Positions 4,707-11,910 are shown, numbered from the stretch's first letter. The stretch: DNA of 12,411 nucleotides from DASWFI01 sp036394315 (GCA_036394315.1 DASWFI010000014.1:1-12411); one strand, 5' to 3'. The notes: generated by a model not told the origin, from the letters alone. Numbers and translations are program-made.

Positions 4707-6167
4707 CTACGGCATAGGCATAGGCATCGACATCGGGGGTTTGGGAGCCGTCATGCCCGGATTCGGCATCTCATGGTCGTGGTTTTCTAATTTCCTGAAA
4801 TTTGGAGTTTGCTGCGGTGACACAGGGACTGCTTTATCCGATGAGTGATCTTCGAATTTATGGAATTTCGGATCCGACATATTTTGGTTGAAATTCTCCC
4901 CTTTAGATTTGGTATTTGGAATTTCCTTGGCACAAAGCATGACCGCAGCCTTCAAATCTTCCATGCTCATACCGGTCAAATCGGTCTTTCCGGTTTTGGC
5001 CAAAATACACTTTTTCAAATCCTCTGGCAGGCCTGTTATACCCGGACGCGGAGTTGGCTGTCCATCATGATGCTCTCCCTGGTTGCGGTGGCCGTCGTCT
5101 TTATTGCCGAATTGACTGAAGCAGCTACGGGCTTTGTCCGCAATCGCCGGATCCAGGACCCCGCCTTTTTTCATGGCGTCCAAATTCTGGTTACCCACCT
5201 GCGCCTGAAGGCAATCTTTGAGTTCCGGAGGCGAGCCATCCAGAGTGTTTTTGTTCTGAAGCTTGATTTCGTCTTTAAATTTATCGCCACACGCCTTAAT
5301 AACTCCGGCTACGCTTTGCGTAGGCACCAGCTGGTTTTGTTGAATTTTATCCAAAGTGGCCTGATCTAGGCTTTTAAGCAGACAGGTTTGGAATTCCGGA
5401 TGCTCGCCTATCGTCGAACGCAGCCGGCCCATGCCATCTTTTATTTTCTGGCTATCTTCTTTTTTGATAAATCCGTGTTCTTCGGCAAACTTCAAACACG
5501 TCTGCTGATTAGCAGGGTCGTTACAAAACTTTTCGCAGACATCTTTAGTCTTGCAGCCGCCGGGCCCGCCTAAATCCTTAAACTCGTGCGCCATGCGGGA
5601 TTCGTCCGCAGACATGAGTCCGTTGTCTTCGGCAAATTTGAGGCAAATGTCGCGGTTGGCATCCGCCTGACAAAACTTTTCGCAGGAGTCTTTGTCCTTG
5701 CAGCCGCCGGGAGTGAGACCTGATTTCTGCAGATCCAAAAATTTCTTGATATTCTTGGCTTCATCGGATTTTATAAATCCATTCTTTTGGGCAAATGTGA
5801 GACATTCGTCAGCATGATCCGGGTTTTGGCAATACTTTTTCGCTTCCCCCGGAGTCTTCGTTCCTCCAGGCAAAACCAGGTTGCCTTTGAATTTCTTGGC
5901 AAATGTCCGCGCTTGGGCAATTTCTTCGCCAGACATCAATCCTTGCTTTTCCGCAAAAGTCAGACACGCATCAATATGCGCCACATCTTCACAATAAGTA
6001 CGGCAAGCCTGCTTGCTAGTACAGCCGCCCAATTCCTGGACCGGGAAAGTGATTTTCTTTTCTATATCGTTATTGTTATCAGCGGCAAAGACTTTGTGTT
6101 GCCCCGGCACAAACATTATTAGTAGACCTAAAGCGCAAACCAAAAATAATTTGTATTGGATCTTCAT
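4707..6167 (-). CDS. Secreted protein with two families of cysteine repeats, 486 aa
   Basis: The start is the ATG at 6165-6167, which opens with a clear signal peptide (basic MKIQYK, hydrophobic core, cleavage likely after KVFA at residue 29). Four repeats follow with the pattern C-x5-C-x3-C-x8-C then a CLxFA..GxxxxxE helix: cysteines at 49/55/59/68, 113/122, 156/162/166/175 and 205/211/215/224. The second copy lacks its first two cysteines (T103, A109). Three further repeats have widely spaced pairs (262/293, 319/349, 387/412). The tail is rich in His, Pro and Met, ending MSMPMPMP. I associate the first repeat with Parcubacteria exported proteins. The function is unknown; a disulfide-stabilised surface protein is inferred. 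Translation is probably coupled to the 85-aa gene, whose stop is 1 nt upstream. Confidence 0.85.
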   Translation of the reverse strand: MKIQYKLFLVCALGLLIMFVPGQHKVFAADNNNDIEKKITFPVQELGGCTSKQACRTYCEDVAHIDACLTFAEKQGLMSGEEIAQARTFAKKFKGNLVLPGGTKTPGEAKKYCQNPDHADECLTFAQKNGFIKSDEAKNIKKFLDLQKSGLTPGGCKDKDSCEKFCQADANRDICLKFAEDNGLMSADESRMAHEFKDLGGPGGCKTKDVCEKFCNDPANQQTCLKFAEEHGFIKKEDSQKIKDGMGRLRSTIGEHPEFQTCLLKSLDQATLDKIQQNQLVPTQSVAGVIKACGDKFKDEIKLQNKNTLDGSPPELKDCLQAQVGNQNLDAMKKGGVLDPAIADKARSCFSQFGNKDDGHRNQGEHHDGQPTPRPGITGLPEDLKKCILAKTGKTDLTGMSMEDLKAAVMLCAKEIPNTKSKGENFNQNMSDPKFHKFEDHSSDKAVPVSPQQTPNFRKLENHDHEMPNPGMTAPKPPMSMPMPMP

Positions 6168-6168
6168 G

Positions 6169-6426
6169 TTATTCAAATGGGTTAATTTTGGTTTTGGCCA
6201 GCGGATTAGTTGCCGGCAATTTGTCGGACACCGGGTTTTGGCCCTGGACATAAATCTGGGATCCCAGGCCTTGGGGTTTGGCAGTCTTGACCACCCGAGT
6301 TATAGTTGGACTTACTGTAGCATATGACTGATAATCAGGAGAGAGATTCTTTCCTATAACCACAGCCAAAACCGTAATAAACACCACTAATACGACACCT
6401 AAACCTATTTCTATTTTTTTGCTCAT
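6169..6426 (-). CDS. Small single-span membrane protein, 85 aa
   Basis: Residues 1-5 (MSKKI) are basic. They are followed by one hydrophobic helix (about 6-25) and an extracytoplasmic tail rich in Pro, Thr, Val and Asn. The tail carries the motif NPVSDKLPATNPLAKTKINP near the end. I recall similar short CPR proteins ending in NPF-type motifs, without a function. It is the first gene of a two-gene operon with the secreted Cys-repeat protein; the stop codon and the next ATG are separated by one base, so the two are likely produced together. A promoter lies about 37 nt upstream. No strong Shine-Dalgarno sequence is visible. A role as a membrane partner for the secreted protein is possible but is only an inference from gene order. 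Confidence 0.75.
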   Translation of the reverse strand: MSKKIEIGLGVVLVVFITVLAVVIGKNLSPDYQSYATVSPTITRVVKTAKPQGLGSQIYVQGQNPVSDKLPATNPLAKTKINPFE

Positions 6427-6462
6427 ATTTATTTCTTTTAAGTGCTTTTTCTAGCTTTTTAT

Positions 6463-6491
6463 ATTATACAGGCTTAATTGACTAAATTCAA
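6463..6491 (-). promoter_or_regulatory. Promoter for the membrane-protein/Cys-repeat operon
   Basis: The minus strand reads TTGAAT (6486-6491), a 17-nt spacer and a perfect TATAAT (6463-6468). The -35 box lies inside the last codons of the diguanylate cyclase gene. Transcription would start near 6456, giving a leader of about 30 nt. Confidence 0.8.
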
Positions 6492-7253
6492 TGATTTATT
6501 TTTTATAGGCAAATTTTCATAAAAAAAATAACTATTTTTGCCATCTTGTTTGGCTTGTAACAACGCACTATCTGCTCGTGATAGCAACGGCAATAGTTCT
6601 TTTCCATCGTCCGGATATAAAGCAATGCCTATACTTGCCCGGATAAATAATTTATGGGGATCAAAGTTTGCCGCCGGCTTCAACGCTTTCAGCAGCTTCC
6701 GCACCACGTGCACCACGTTGGGTTTGGATTTGGGTTGCGAGAGGACGATAATAAACTCGTCTCCCCCGACCCTGGAAGCTATATCTTCTTTTCTTATGGA
6801 CTTACGGATGCGGGTGGCAAATTCTTTCAGCAACAAATCGCCGATATGATGGCCGTATGTATCATTTATGGGCTTAAAGCCGTCGATGTCGAGATATAGA
6901 ACGGCCAGCAGTTCATTGTTGCGCTTCGCATGGGCCAAGGCCGCACTCATTCGTTCTTCCAAGGCCTTGCGATTGGGAAGACCGGTCAAAGCATCGTGCA
7001 ATGCCTGATGACGGATTTGCTCTTCTACTTTTTTACGTCTTTCTATTTCCGTCTCCAGCTCCTTGATGCGTTCGCGGATCACCTCGACCATGACCTGCAC
7101 ACCCATGGCCAGCTCTGTAAACTCATCATCACTTTCGGGTATGTCCACATTTTCAGAATAATCACCGATTGAGGCTTTCGCAAACACAGCCCGCAGCGCA
7201 GCGAGTTGTTCTTGAACGTATTTCTTGTAATCATCCAACTCTTGATTTTTCAT
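6474..7253 (-). CDS. Soluble diguanylate cyclase (GGDEF domain)
   Basis: This 259-aa protein has an N-terminal helical part resembling a HAMP segment (about 20-60), a coiled-coil linker (about 60-84) and a GGDEF domain (about 85-246). Visible motifs are HDALTGLPNR (86-95), LDIDGFKPIND (121-131) with the metal-binding aspartate, RVGGDEF (161-167), SIGIALYPDDG (207-217) and ADSALLQAKQDGKNSYFFY (227-245). The GGDEF active-site signature is intact, so it should make cyclic di-GMP from GTP. An RxxD inhibitory site (RKED, 154-157) lies exactly five residues before GGDEF, so product inhibition is expected. No transmembrane helix is present. It begins 11 nt after the DUF2378-like gene in the same transcription unit, which suggests that protein as its regulator. 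No EAL, HD-GYP or PilZ protein is visible in the window. Confidence 0.95.
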   Translation of the reverse strand: MKNQELDDYKKYVQEQLAALRAVFAKASIGDYSENVDIPESDDEFTELAMGVQVMVEVIRERIKELETEIERRKKVEEQIRHQALHDALTGLPNRKALEERMSAALAHAKRNNELLAVLYLDIDGFKPINDTYGHHIGDLLLKEFATRIRKSIRKEDIASRVGGDEFIIVLSQPKSKPNVVHVVRKLLKALKPAANFDPHKLFIRASIGIALYPDDGKELLPLLSRADSALLQAKQDGKNSYFFYENLPIKNKSLNLVN

Positions 7254-7264
7254 TGCCTAAGGTT

Positions 7265-7813
7265 TTAATCCCACTTTACATTGTATTTGTATGTTTTATT
7301 TTTTAATTCAGTGGCTTGGATGGTTCCTTGAAGCCCGCAGTATTCCATCCAGGCCTGCAGCAATCCTCTGAAATGGTCGATATGATAATCTGCGTTGGCC
7401 ATGGTCAGGGCTACGGATTTCTCGCCCAGCTCTTCGGTGGAAAATTCCACTCCGCGGAAAACATGACCAGCCAGATGTTTTGCCCCCAACATCAGGCGTT
7501 TAAAATTGTTTCTAAAAAAAGGAAGGACAAACTTCGCCAGGGGCGTGGTAGAAAAATTCACAAAGTGCAATCGTCCCGCTTCATACGACAGTTGAGAGGG
7601 ATCGATCAGTTTATCTGAGATTATTTGTATGGCGCATTCCAGCAGTTTTATTTCGTCGCGGACCGGCACATCATCCAAATTTTTGTAAGTCAACTGTTTG
7701 CCATAACAAAGCTCTAACTGTTTGAGCCCTTTCGATCCCCGGGCCTTAGCCACGGCGTTTATATGGCTTTTCAGAAATACTCCTTTAATATATGGTGTTG
7801 GCTTACTACTCAT
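7265..7813 (-). CDS. DUF2378/TIGR02265-like protein, candidate sensor partner of the cyclase
   Basis: This 182-aa soluble protein begins with YIKGVFLKSHINAVAKARG. Its middle has YEAGRLHFVNFSTTPLAKFV and VFRGVEFSTEELGEKSVALT, and its end has HIDHFRGLLQAWMEYCGL followed by a short strand-rich tail. This order resembles the DUF2378 (TIGR02265) paralogous family known mainly from myxobacteria, which is related in layout to V4R and heme-NO-binding folds. The match is from memory and moderate. The gene sits 11 nt upstream of a GGDEF cyclase, so a ligand- or partner-sensing role controlling c-di-GMP synthesis is a reasonable inference. A consensus promoter lies about 180 bp upstream, and a second -10 lies 6 nt before the ATG. 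No Shine-Dalgarno sequence precedes the ATG. Confidence 0.6.
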   Translation of the reverse strand: MSSKPTPYIKGVFLKSHINAVAKARGSKGLKQLELCYGKQLTYKNLDDVPVRDEIKLLECAIQIISDKLIDPSQLSYEAGRLHFVNFSTTPLAKFVLPFFRNNFKRLMLGAKHLAGHVFRGVEFSTEELGEKSVALTMANADYHIDHFRGLLQAWMEYCGLQGTIQATELKNKTYKYNVKWD

Positions 7814-7819
7814 AATATA

Positions 7820-7828
7820 AGTATAACA
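7820..7828 (-). promoter_or_regulatory. Extended -10 placed for a leaderless transcript of the DUF2378-like gene
   Basis: On the minus strand TG-T-TATACT (TATACT at 7820-7825, TGT at 7826-7828) ends 6 nt before the ATG at 7813, so the start point would coincide with the ATG. There is no clear -35 and no Shine-Dalgarno sequence. It would be a second promoter in addition to 7996-8023. Confidence 0.45.
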
Positions 7829-7995
7829 TTAATCAAAAACCGCTTATTTCAGGGGATTTTTGGTTTGTAAAATTATTCCATTGTCCCTGTTGTCAAACAT
7901 TATTTATCTTTTGACTTGTTCAAAATTCGGACTCTGAACAGTTAGATTTTCCATAGATTTTATAATAAAAATAGCGGCAATCGCCGTATAAAACC
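7826..7995 (-). other. Long leader of about 170 nt between the consensus promoter and the DUF2378-like gene
   Basis: No gene of normal size is visible. Near the start of the predicted transcript, CGGC (7975-7978) and GCCG (7983-7986) form a short hairpin followed on the minus strand by TATTTTTATTA, a weak terminator-like structure. Two very short minus-strand frames follow: MENLTVQSPNFEQVKR, then MFDNRDNGIILQTKNPLK. Neither has a convincing ribosome binding site. The region may be a 5' UTR or hold a small RNA. Confidence 0.35.
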
Positions 7996-8023
7996 ATTAT
8001 AACTCTTTGCTCGTGCTTGTCAA
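7996..8023 (-). promoter_or_regulatory. Consensus sigma70 promoter
   Basis: The minus strand reads TTGACA (8018-8023), a 16-nt spacer and TATAAT (7996-8001). Both boxes match the consensus exactly. It lies 27 bp after the terminator of the preceding unit and points toward the DUF2378-like/GGDEF operon. Confidence 0.8.
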
Positions 8024-8049
8024 ATTCAGCAAATTATTTATTGCAAACC

Positions 8050-8076
8050 AAAAACAGCTCATTACAAGCTGTTTTT
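8050..8076 (-). terminator. Terminator of the secreted-protein gene and rpsO-pnp group
   Basis: A perfect 10-bp stem, AAAAACAGCT (8050-8059) with AGCTGTTTTT (8067-8076), has a 7-nt loop. It lies 14 bp after the stop codon of the secreted protein gene. The symmetric A and T runs allow termination on both strands. Confidence 0.9.
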
Positions 8077-8090
8077 GAGATTTTAGAAAA

Positions 8091-8810
8091 CTACAAAATA
8101 TCGCCAGAGTTGCCGATGCAAGCAGGATTGGTTGGGATGTCTGCACCGCAGGCATTAATCCATATGCCATACTTACCACCGTCATAGACCCAGCCCCAGA
8201 AGTCGTAGCTAAAACTATAACCGGGTGTAAAGTATTGGCCAAGCCAACTCACATAGCCTGGGCAATTGCCAGAAATATTGCAGGCATAATCCGTGGTGCC
8301 GACATTGCCATGCAAGCGCCATTTGGGTTGAGCAAGCAAGCTGCCGGTGATGATGCCGCGGTAGCCGCCTTCAAACTCGCCGCGTTCTTTGCCAGTCAGT
8401 ACCCCGCCGTTTCCAGGCGACCGTTGTCCGGCCACAGCCTGGAATTTGCTGTCTTCGTAGCGTATGGTAGCGCAGTACTTGCCAGGACCTGCTGGCCAGA
8501 CTTTGATTTGGCGGTGAATGGTGTCGAATGCCCAGTAATTGCCCGCCGTGCCCGAATCCACATCATTTATGATTTTTTGGCGGACATTGATTATAGGTTC
8601 GGTCTGGGCGTTGCACATTTTGGCTGCAAGTTGTTTTTCCCACTGCAACTTTGGGCCTTTGGAACCGCGGTCCGACTGATTGTCTTTTTGGTGGTTTTGA
8701 TTATTTCGTTGGTTATTGCGATTGTTTCTAACCTCCTGGTCAGCCGCGTAGGCTGTGACCCCAATGGCCAACATAACAACTACAGTGGCCAAAATCGTAA
8801 ATTTCTTCAT
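8091..8810 (-). CDS. Secreted cysteine-containing protein of unknown function, 239 aa
   Basis: The start chosen is the ATG at 8808-8810 (MKKFTILATVVVMLAIG), which begins a standard signal peptide with likely cleavage after AYA (about residue 22). The TTG-initiated extension to 8837 is less likely. Behind the signal lies an Asn/Gln/Arg-rich low-complexity stretch (about 24-50). The folded part has aromatic and Gly-rich motifs such as YWAFDTIHRQIKVWPAGPG, GGYRGIITG and YDFWGWVYDGGKYGIW, and ends with GNSGDIL. The mature part has six cysteines, an even number consistent with disulfides outside the cell. It is 30 bp behind the DUF1761 gene and ends at a strong terminator. I do not recognise a named domain. 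TATACA 6 nt before the ATG may be a weak leaderless promoter of its own. Confidence 0.75.
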   Translation of the reverse strand: MKKFTILATVVVMLAIGVTAYAADQEVRNNRNNQRNNQNHQKDNQSDRGSKGPKLQWEKQLAAKMCNAQTEPIINVRQKIINDVDSGTAGNYWAFDTIHRQIKVWPAGPGKYCATIRYEDSKFQAVAGQRSPGNGGVLTGKERGEFEGGYRGIITGSLLAQPKWRLHGNVGTTDYACNISGNCPGYVSWLGQYFTPGYSFSYDFWGWVYDGGKYGIWINACGADIPTNPACIGNSGDIL

Positions 8811-8840
8811 ATTTGTTGTATAATTCTTAATTCCCAAAAT

Positions 8841-9251
8841 TTATTTCCAAAGACCGAGGATGGCGCCACCTACCAGTAATGTCACCGCGGTGTTGCCGAT
8901 ACCCAGCCAAAACAAAGTCATCTTCCCGCCCCAAAGAGCCTCACCCAATTTGAGTGGAACGGCAAACCCAAGCCAGGCCCAGAAGGCGGTTTGGAGAGCG
9001 CTGGAGACCCCAGCTTTGCCAGCCCAAACTATGAACATGGCCAAAACATAAAACATTACCAAGCTGGCGATAAATTGCCAGACATACATCATAGTCATGC
9101 CCTTTTTCATCTCAGCCTGCTTTTCCGGGCTCCAAGCGTCCATGCCCATCTCGTGGATAAACAGCTTACCAAACAAAGGCCCAAACCAAATACTGCCAAC
9201 CACCATACTGGATATGGCAGCTGCTAATACTGCCCAAATATTTACATGCAT
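8841..9251 (-). CDS. DUF1761 family membrane protein, 136 aa
   Basis: The ATG at 9249-9251 (MHVNIWAVL) is preferred because a G-rich ribosome binding site (9260-9264, with GGAA behind it) lies 8 nt upstream. The in-frame GTG at 9260 would overlap that site. About four transmembrane helices are visible: about residues 4-27, 55-75, 82-100 and 110-135. The N-terminal pattern (VNIWAVLAAAISSMVVGSIWFGPLFGK) is typical of DUF1761, including the IWFGPLFGK turn after helix one. The family has no established function. The gene begins 24 nt after the stop of the 87-aa membrane protein, likely within the rpsO-pnp transcript. The family call is moderately strong and the role is unknown. Confidence 0.8.
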   Translation of the reverse strand: MHVNIWAVLAAAISSMVVGSIWFGPLFGKLFIHEMGMDAWSPEKQAEMKKGMTMMYVWQFIASLVMFYVLAMFIVWAGKAGVSSALQTAFWAWLGFAVPLKLGEALWGGKMTLFWLGIGNTAVTLLVGGAILGLWK

Positions 9252-9275
9252 TATATTCACCCCCTTCCAACTAAA

Positions 9276-9539
9276 TTATTTTTTATGATTTCTATAAATA
9301 TTGCGGATAAAACTTATAATATATCTAAACTTCATGCCGTGGGCGCGGACTTTCTCATGCAGCTCTGACAAATCTTCGCTGATAAGATCGGCTTCCTTTT
9401 TCGCCTTGCCGGAAATATAATTGATATCGCGGAGGATCTTGATGAAATAGGATATCATCACCGCCAGTAATACGGCCACAATTATCGCGGCGATACTTGC
9501 GATAAAGAAAAACACATGCATCTGAGTAAAATCGTTCAT
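9276..9539 (-). CDS. Small membrane/coiled-coil protein behind pnp, 87 aa
   Basis: One N-terminal transmembrane helix (about residues 9-33, FFFIASIAAIIVAVLLAVMI) is followed by a charged helix likely to form a coiled coil (about 36-68, with GKAKKEADLISEDLSELHEK) and a basic tail ending YRNHKK. It resembles the general layout of DUF948-type and other short CPR membrane proteins, but I cannot assign a family. Its ATG is 5 nt after the pnp stop codon, so translation is probably coupled. No independent promoter is seen. A role in anchoring or membrane organisation is possible, and nothing in the sequence settles it. Confidence 0.75.
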   Translation of the reverse strand: MNDFTQMHVFFFIASIAAIIVAVLLAVMISYFIKILRDINYISGKAKKEADLISEDLSELHEKVRAHGMKFRYIISFIRNIYRNHKK

Positions 9540-9544
9540 AAGGG

Positions 9545-11761
9545 TTAGTGTCTGCCTGCGAAACGAGATCCGCCGCGATGCGGCCGGTCATGTCCCCGAT
9601 CTCCTCTGTCGTACGGGCGATCATCCACTGTGCCGCCTTCTGGCCGAGGAATCATCTGCTTGTGAGAAAGATTTATCCGGCCCATGTGGTCGATCTCGAC
9701 GACTTTCACATCCAGCTCATCACCGAGTTTGACCACGTCTTCCACTTGACCCACTCGATGCCAGGCCAGTTCTGAAATATGGCAAAGCCCGTCGTGGCCG
9801 GGGGTGAGCTCCACGAAAGCGCCGAAGTCCATGATGCGGTTGACTTTGCCTTTGAAAACTTCGCCGATTTTAATTTCACGGGTCAGGTTGTGAATCCACT
9901 CGATGGCTTTTTTGGAACTTTCAGCATTGTTGGAAGTCACCATGACCAAGCCCGAATCCTCGATATCAATCTGCACGCCGGTCTCGGCAATAATTTTATT
10001 GATGACTTTGCCGCCGCTGCCGATGACGTCGCGAATTTTTTCAGGATTGATCTGCAGAGTGGTGATGCGAGGAGCCAACGGTGACATATCCGGTCTTGGC
10101 GAAGACAGAGTTTCCTTCATCACTCCCAAGATATGGATTCGGCCATCTTTCGCCTGCTTTAATGCCTGGTCCAAAATTTCCACAGTCAAGCCTTTGGTCT
10201 TCACGTCCATCTGCATGGCAGTAATACCTTTTTCCGAACCGGTAACTTTAAAATCCATATCGCCGTTCGCATCTTCAATTCCCTGAATGTCAGTCAAAAC
10301 TTTGAATTTACCGGAATCGACATCCAAAACCAAGCCCATAGCCACGCCGCCGATCATGGTTTCGATCGGCACGCCGGCATCCATAAGAGCCAGGGTGGAA
10401 CCGCAGGTCGAGGCCATAGAAGTGGAGCCGTTGGAACCCAAAGCTTCAGAGACCAGTCTTAAAGTGTATGGAAATGCTTCTTTTTTTGGAATCACAACTT
10501 CTACCGCGCGTTCAGCTAAAGCGCCATGTCCAACTTCACGTCGGCCGGGTCCTCGGATAGGAGCGACTTCACCCACGGAGTAACCGGGGAAATTGTAGTG
10601 ATGGATATATCGCTTCACTGTGCCATCCACGGTAAAATCTTCCATGCCGTCCAAAATCTGCGCATCGCCCGAAGATCCCAATGTTACTGTAGTCAGTACC
10701 TGCGTCTCACCACGGTTAAACAGAGCGGACCCGTGAGTGCGCGGTAAAACTCCAACTTGGCAGGACACGGGTCTGGTGACGTTGAGTTTTCGTTCATCCA
10801 CGCGCAGTTCCTTTTCCAAAATATTGGCGCGTACGATTTTCTTGGTCAATTTATCAAGTGCTAAGTTGGTATGCGATTTGAGGTTGATATCAGTGCGGTC
10901 CGCAAATTTTTCCGCGATGTGAGCCTGCGTTTCTTCCCGCACGGCATTGGCTTGCTGTTCGCGGGTTTCTTTGGGGAATGTGCCATACAAAGCTTTTTGC
11001 AATTTTTCGGAGGCTATGCTTTCCACTTCACTCAGAATTTTTTCATCCGGCAGCACCCGTTTGACTTCATCTTTCGGTACCCCCACTATTTTTACCAGAT
11101 CATTTTGAAGTTTGATCAGTGTACCCAAATGCGGCTGGGCAAATTTGATCGCTGCGATCATATCCTCTTCCGTAATTTGTTTCGCCCCTGCTTCCACCAT
11201 CAGGATATGTTCGGCAGTGCCAGACACTACCAGATCCAGATCGCCCTCTTCGCGTTCTTTGTAAGACGCGTTGAGGATAAATTGTCCGTTGACGCGTCCG
11301 ACTCTGACTGCGGCGATAGGTCCGTCAAATGGAATGCGGGATATGCTTAGTGCGGCTGATGCGGCATTGATCGCCACCACATCCGGATCATTAACTTCAT
11401 CCACGGATAAAATAGTCGCTACCACCTGGACGTCGTTGCGCATGCCATCCGGAAACAATGGACGAATAGTGCGGTCGATCAATCTTCCCGAAAGAATAGC
11501 CTCGTCCGTAGCGCGGCCTTCGCGTTTAATGAATCTGGAGCCTTTGATTTTCCCAGCGGCATATAACCTTTCCTCATAGTCCACGAGAAGCGGAAAATAA
11601 TCCATACCCTCACGCAAATTTTTACTCATGACTGCCGTGGCCAAAACCACGGTATCGCCGAGTTTGGCCAAAACAGAACCGTCGGCTTGCTGCGCCAAAG
11701 AGCCGGTTTCAAGAGATAATTTCTTGCCGGCCAAATCTGTATCGAGTTTAGCTATCTTCAT
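9545..11761 (-). CDS. pnp: Polyribonucleotide nucleotidyltransferase (PNPase)
   Basis: This 738-aa protein has full domain order: first RNase PH core (about 10-140), linker helical domain (about 235-310), second RNase PH core (about 320-545), KH domain (about 568-627, GSGG loop at 581-584) and S1 domain (about 632-702, VFKGKVNRIMDFGAFVEL). The catalytic core shows SNGSTSMASTCGSTLALMDA (443-462) and EDANGDMDFKVTG (496-508), whose D497 and D503 correspond to the metal-binding aspartates known in the E. coli enzyme. The enzyme degrades RNA 3'-5' by phosphorolysis. The C-terminal tail is rich in Arg, Gly and Asp (DDRPYDRGDRGHDRPHRGG), probably unstructured. The start at 11761 has AAAGG 6 nt upstream. 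It follows rpsO, the classic bacterial order. Confidence 0.98.
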   Translation of the reverse strand: MKIAKLDTDLAGKKLSLETGSLAQQADGSVLAKLGDTVVLATAVMSKNLREGMDYFPLLVDYEERLYAAGKIKGSRFIKREGRATDEAILSGRLIDRTIRPLFPDGMRNDVQVVATILSVDEVNDPDVVAINAASAALSISRIPFDGPIAAVRVGRVNGQFILNASYKEREEGDLDLVVSGTAEHILMVEAGAKQITEEDMIAAIKFAQPHLGTLIKLQNDLVKIVGVPKDEVKRVLPDEKILSEVESIASEKLQKALYGTFPKETREQQANAVREETQAHIAEKFADRTDINLKSHTNLALDKLTKKIVRANILEKELRVDERKLNVTRPVSCQVGVLPRTHGSALFNRGETQVLTTVTLGSSGDAQILDGMEDFTVDGTVKRYIHHYNFPGYSVGEVAPIRGPGRREVGHGALAERAVEVVIPKKEAFPYTLRLVSEALGSNGSTSMASTCGSTLALMDAGVPIETMIGGVAMGLVLDVDSGKFKVLTDIQGIEDANGDMDFKVTGSEKGITAMQMDVKTKGLTVEILDQALKQAKDGRIHILGVMKETLSSPRPDMSPLAPRITTLQINPEKIRDVIGSGGKVINKIIAETGVQIDIEDSGLVMVTSNNAESSKKAIEWIHNLTREIKIGEVFKGKVNRIMDFGAFVELTPGHDGLCHISELAWHRVGQVEDVVKLGDELDVKVVEIDHMGRINLSHKQMIPRPEGGTVDDRPYDRGDRGHDRPHRGGSRFAGRH

Positions 11762-11784
11762 TTAATACCTTTTGTTTCCGCGAT

Positions 11785-11800
11785 TGTGCCTTGAAGCACA
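11785..11800 (-). promoter_or_regulatory. Hairpin just upstream of pnp
   Basis: TGTGC (11785-11789) pairs with GCACA (11796-11800) around a 6-nt loop, 24 nt before the pnp start codon. In E. coli a stem-loop in the same rpsO-pnp interval is the RNase III site used for PNPase autoregulation. A similar role here is only a suggestion from position; the stem is short. Confidence 0.3.
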
Positions 11801-11878
11801 GAAGTTGTAACAGCCGGCCATGATTGACCAACTAATACAGCCTCTTTGCTATCAGCACTTAGCGGAATTAATTATTAA

Positions 11879-11910
11879 TTTCAGGGCCAGGTTACAAGTC
11901 CTGAAACCTG
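11879..11910 (-). promoter_or_regulatory. Two mutually exclusive hairpins between rpsO and pnp
   Basis: TTCAGG (11879-11884) can pair with CCTGAA (11900-11905), and CAGGTT (11888-11893) can pair with AACCTG (11905-11910). The arms overlap at 11905 and the structures interlock. They directly follow the rpsO stop codon. No U-tract follows, so this is not a simple terminator. It may mark a processing or readthrough control site. Confidence 0.3.

Noticed and set aside
4707..4760. Short GGCATA-type tandem repeat in the DNA
   Set aside because: It is explained by the Met-Pro codon repeat at the C-terminus of the secreted protein.
4845..5369. Plus-strand frame of 174 codons antisense to the Cys-repeat gene
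   Set aside because: The repeat structure and signal peptide on the minus strand are decisive; the frame is a by-product of its codon pattern.
8811..8837. TTG start giving nine extra residues on the secreted protein
   Set aside because: The ATG at 8810 starts a standard signal peptide; the upstream TTG is rarer and adds a polar leader without better signals.
8235..8879. Plus-strand frame of 214 codons antisense to the secreted protein and DUF1761 genes
   Set aside because: The minus-strand genes have a signal peptide, a family match and operon context; this frame crosses both genes and has none.
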